Assembly: GCA_000438415.1 (NCBI GenBank) | Contig: FR902222.1 | Location: 1-30,005, forward strand | Length of the DNA: 30,005 nucleotides | Direction: 5' to 3' | Source: Clostridium sp. CAG:628 | GTDB lineage: Bacteria; Bacillota_I; Bacilli_A; RF39; UBA660 | Shown here: one piece after another, positions 28,644-30,005 of the stretch | Layout: the number at the start of each line of letters is the position of its first letter | How positions within the stretch are numbered: position 1 is the first letter of the stretch | Translations under genes and position numbers: made by a program | The notes under the pieces: generated by a model | What the model was told of the DNA's origin: nothing | Seen by the model: only the letters and a program-made list of their open reading frames with translations | Database searches by the model: none

Positions 28644-30005
28644 CTAGCATCCACTTGTAGTTTCCTGTATTGTATATGGATTAGTTGCTGAACCATCTCC
28701 TCCATTTGTCTTAACACAAGATTTTAAACTTATAACTGGACGAACTCCATCAGTCCTACTAACAGTAGAACTAAATAGACCACCAGGACTTCCAGAACCA
28801 CCTACACGAAACATATAAGCATTTCCACCTGCCCAAAAACTAGGAGACAACAACCACCAAAGATTTGAATTTGTTATACTTGAATTTGCACTATTTAAAT
28901 AATACCAAGCGTATGGGCTCTTTAAACTAGTTCCACTTTTTCCTCCTGCATACATTATCTCATCTACTGTCATTAGTGCAATAGGATAAGTAAGCTTTGC
29001 ACTTGAATTACTCCCACTAAATGCATCTGTTGCTTCCGTGCAATCATATGTTGGTATATAACTTGTATATGCTCTTGCATATGCTGCATAATAAAATGTT
29101 GAACTTGTGCTATACGAATCACCAGAACGCAAATTTCTATCATTACAATACACGGCTGTTGTACTTATATATTTTCCATAATTTGCATTTAAATTATTTT
29201 GATACCATGTATCTAAAATCCCCTTTATTGTACTATTATTTGTGTTTGTTCTATTATTTGAAAGTGAACTGCTTGTTCCATACTTGTATCCTGCATGCAT
29301 TGGAGAATTATAAGATAAATTGAATGCACTCACATCTATATATGCACCTGTTGTGTCATGTGTTGTACCAGAATACAATAGTCTTACACCTCCGTCGGCA
29401 TTTGTTCTTATTATCCTCCAGTAGAATCCACCAAACTTTACCCAGTTATTTGTTGTATTTCCTGCATAATAATACACCGTTGTTGCTGTTGTATTATGTA
29501 CATTCTTTTCTGTTGCAGTATATAATGTTCCAGTTGTATTACTTGTTAATGTTACATTAAACACATCTCTAGTTTTCAAAGTCGTATTGTCTGCAAGTAA
29601 CTTATCATACAAATTTGTTATAGAAGCTTTAAATGCTATACTGCACGTTTTTGTACTAGTTACATTACTAATAGTATAAGTACTACCACTTAAAGTTCCA
29701 CCACATGTGTTTGTTTCTAATTGCAATGTATATCCACTTGATGGTCTTACAGTAAAACTTACACTGCCATTATAACCTGTAGCTTGTGAAGAAGGTGATA
29801 CTGTTCCATTTGTTGCTGTTAATGTTACTATATAACCATCAGTGAAATCTATTGTACAATAGTCTGGTGTTTTTATATTACTTAAGAACACACCTTTTTT
29901 TTCATAATTCCATTCAGCTACAGAACCATTTTTACATGTTACATTTTTAACTACATTAGTAGTTAAAAGTTCAGCATATGTTTTTGTTGTACTTTGTCCA
30001 TTTAA
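28644..30005 (-). CDS. large secreted Thr/Ser/Asn-rich surface protein (5' end outside the window)
   Basis: The frame is open from the right edge to the stop at 28644 (~453 codons visible; a GTG at 29891 is internal, since no stop interrupts the 38 codons before it). Order of parts: a TYAELL...VVKNVTCKNG stretch, a beta-repeat-like region (YIVTLTATNGTVSPSSQATGYNGSVSFTVRPSSGY), then a ~300-residue C-terminal domain with WVKFGGFYWRIIRTNADGGVRLLYSG, an Asn/Tyr/Ser-rich middle, and NLWWLLSPSFWAGG...GVRPVISL, the pattern of DUF6273-like surface domains. It is probably exported and exposed, possibly with disulfides (paired cysteines at CTIDF/CGGT, and the last residue is Cys). Its codon use is visibly less AT-extreme than its neighbours'. 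Adhesion or pilus-like roles are guesses. Confidence 0.8.
   Translation of the reverse strand, partial: LNGQSTTKTYAELLTTNVVKNVTCKNGSVAEWNYEKKGVFLSNIKTPDYCTIDFTDGYIVTLTATNGTVSPSSQATGYNGSVSFTVRPSSGYTLQLETNTCGGTLSGSTYTISNVTSTKTCSIAFKASITNLYDKLLADNTTLKTRDVFNVTLTSNTTGTLYTATEKNVHNTTATTVYYYAGNTTNNWVKFGGFYWRIIRTNADGGVRLLYSGTTHDTTGAYIDVSAFNLSYNSPMHAGYKYGTSSSLSNNRTNTNNSTIKGILDTWYQNNLNANYGKYISTTAVYCNDRNLRSGDSYSTSSTFYYAAYARAYTSYIPTYDCTEATDAFSGSNSSAKLTYPIALMTVDEIMYAGGKSGTSLKSPYAWYYLNSANSSITNSNLWWLLSPSFWAGGNAYMFRVGGSGSPGGLFSSTVSRTDGVRPVISLKSCVKTNGGDGSATNPYTIQETTSGC

Noticed and set aside
1..30005. CRISPR array
   Set aside because: No regularly spaced short repeats were seen; the only direct repeats are the two large pairs described.

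Overview
The window is AT-rich (roughly three quarters A+T) chromosomal DNA of a spore-forming, low-GC Firmicute. The closest guess is a small-genome gut lineage of the Bacilli (RF39/Erysipelotrichales-like), inferred from base composition and gene content only. TGA is a stop here (spoVAC, spoVAD, spoIIAA and the WYL gene all end in it), so the code is standard rather than the Mollicutes code.

Layout: 1-3.4 kb, minus strand: the first codons of a gene running off the left edge, a VTT-domain membrane protein with a rhodanese, and a VirD4/TraG-like ATPase with no conjugation partner nearby. 3.4-8.8 kb, minus strand: an OmpR-type two-component system (with a truncated receiver copy and a small unit that looks like its target), trpS and a HerA-like ATPase. 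8.9-13.2 kb: elongator tRNA-Met followed by a decayed mobile region. A ~130-bp sequence starting at the tRNA 3' end recurs 3.75 kb downstream; between the copies lie two small ORFs, a wrecked serine recombinase, a WYL-type regulator and a coupled SIS-domain/Ham1-like pair. 13.2-16.4 kb: a lipoprotein, a second copy of a 59-bp structured element, a MurG/UgtP-like glycosyltransferase and a CofE-like protein. 16.6-20 kb: gltX with tRNA-Glu directly downstream, a toxin-like gene broken by one stop codon, a probable type I toxin-antitoxin locus, and tRNA-Leu. 20-22.6 kb: scpB, scpA and a membrane protein. 22.6-25.5 kb: a compact sporulation cluster, spoIIAA-sigF-spoVAC-spoVAD-spoVAE. 25.5-30 kb: a membrane-anchored surface protein, a GT2-TPR glycosyltransferase, a deoxyribonucleotidase-like HAD protein, and a large Thr/Ser/Asn-rich surface protein running off the right edge.

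The strongest unusual signals are these. (1) The spoIIA locus has no spoIIAB, and its SpoIIAA has lost the phosphorylatable serine (DSSG is DIKG). (2) Between sigF and spoVAC a 14-bp hairpin buries the spoVAC Shine-Dalgarno sequence, while a good sigma-G promoter inside it would make a transcript lacking the 5' arm. (3) At 19.5-19.8 kb a 26-residue hydrophobic peptide and a structured RNA are transcribed toward each other into one shared terminator, as in Fst/par loci. (4) TTCACA half-sites at 11-bp spacing occur at the response-regulator promoter and before a small terminated transcript just downstream of the kinase. (5) Two families of duplicated structured intergenic elements mark the decayed island.
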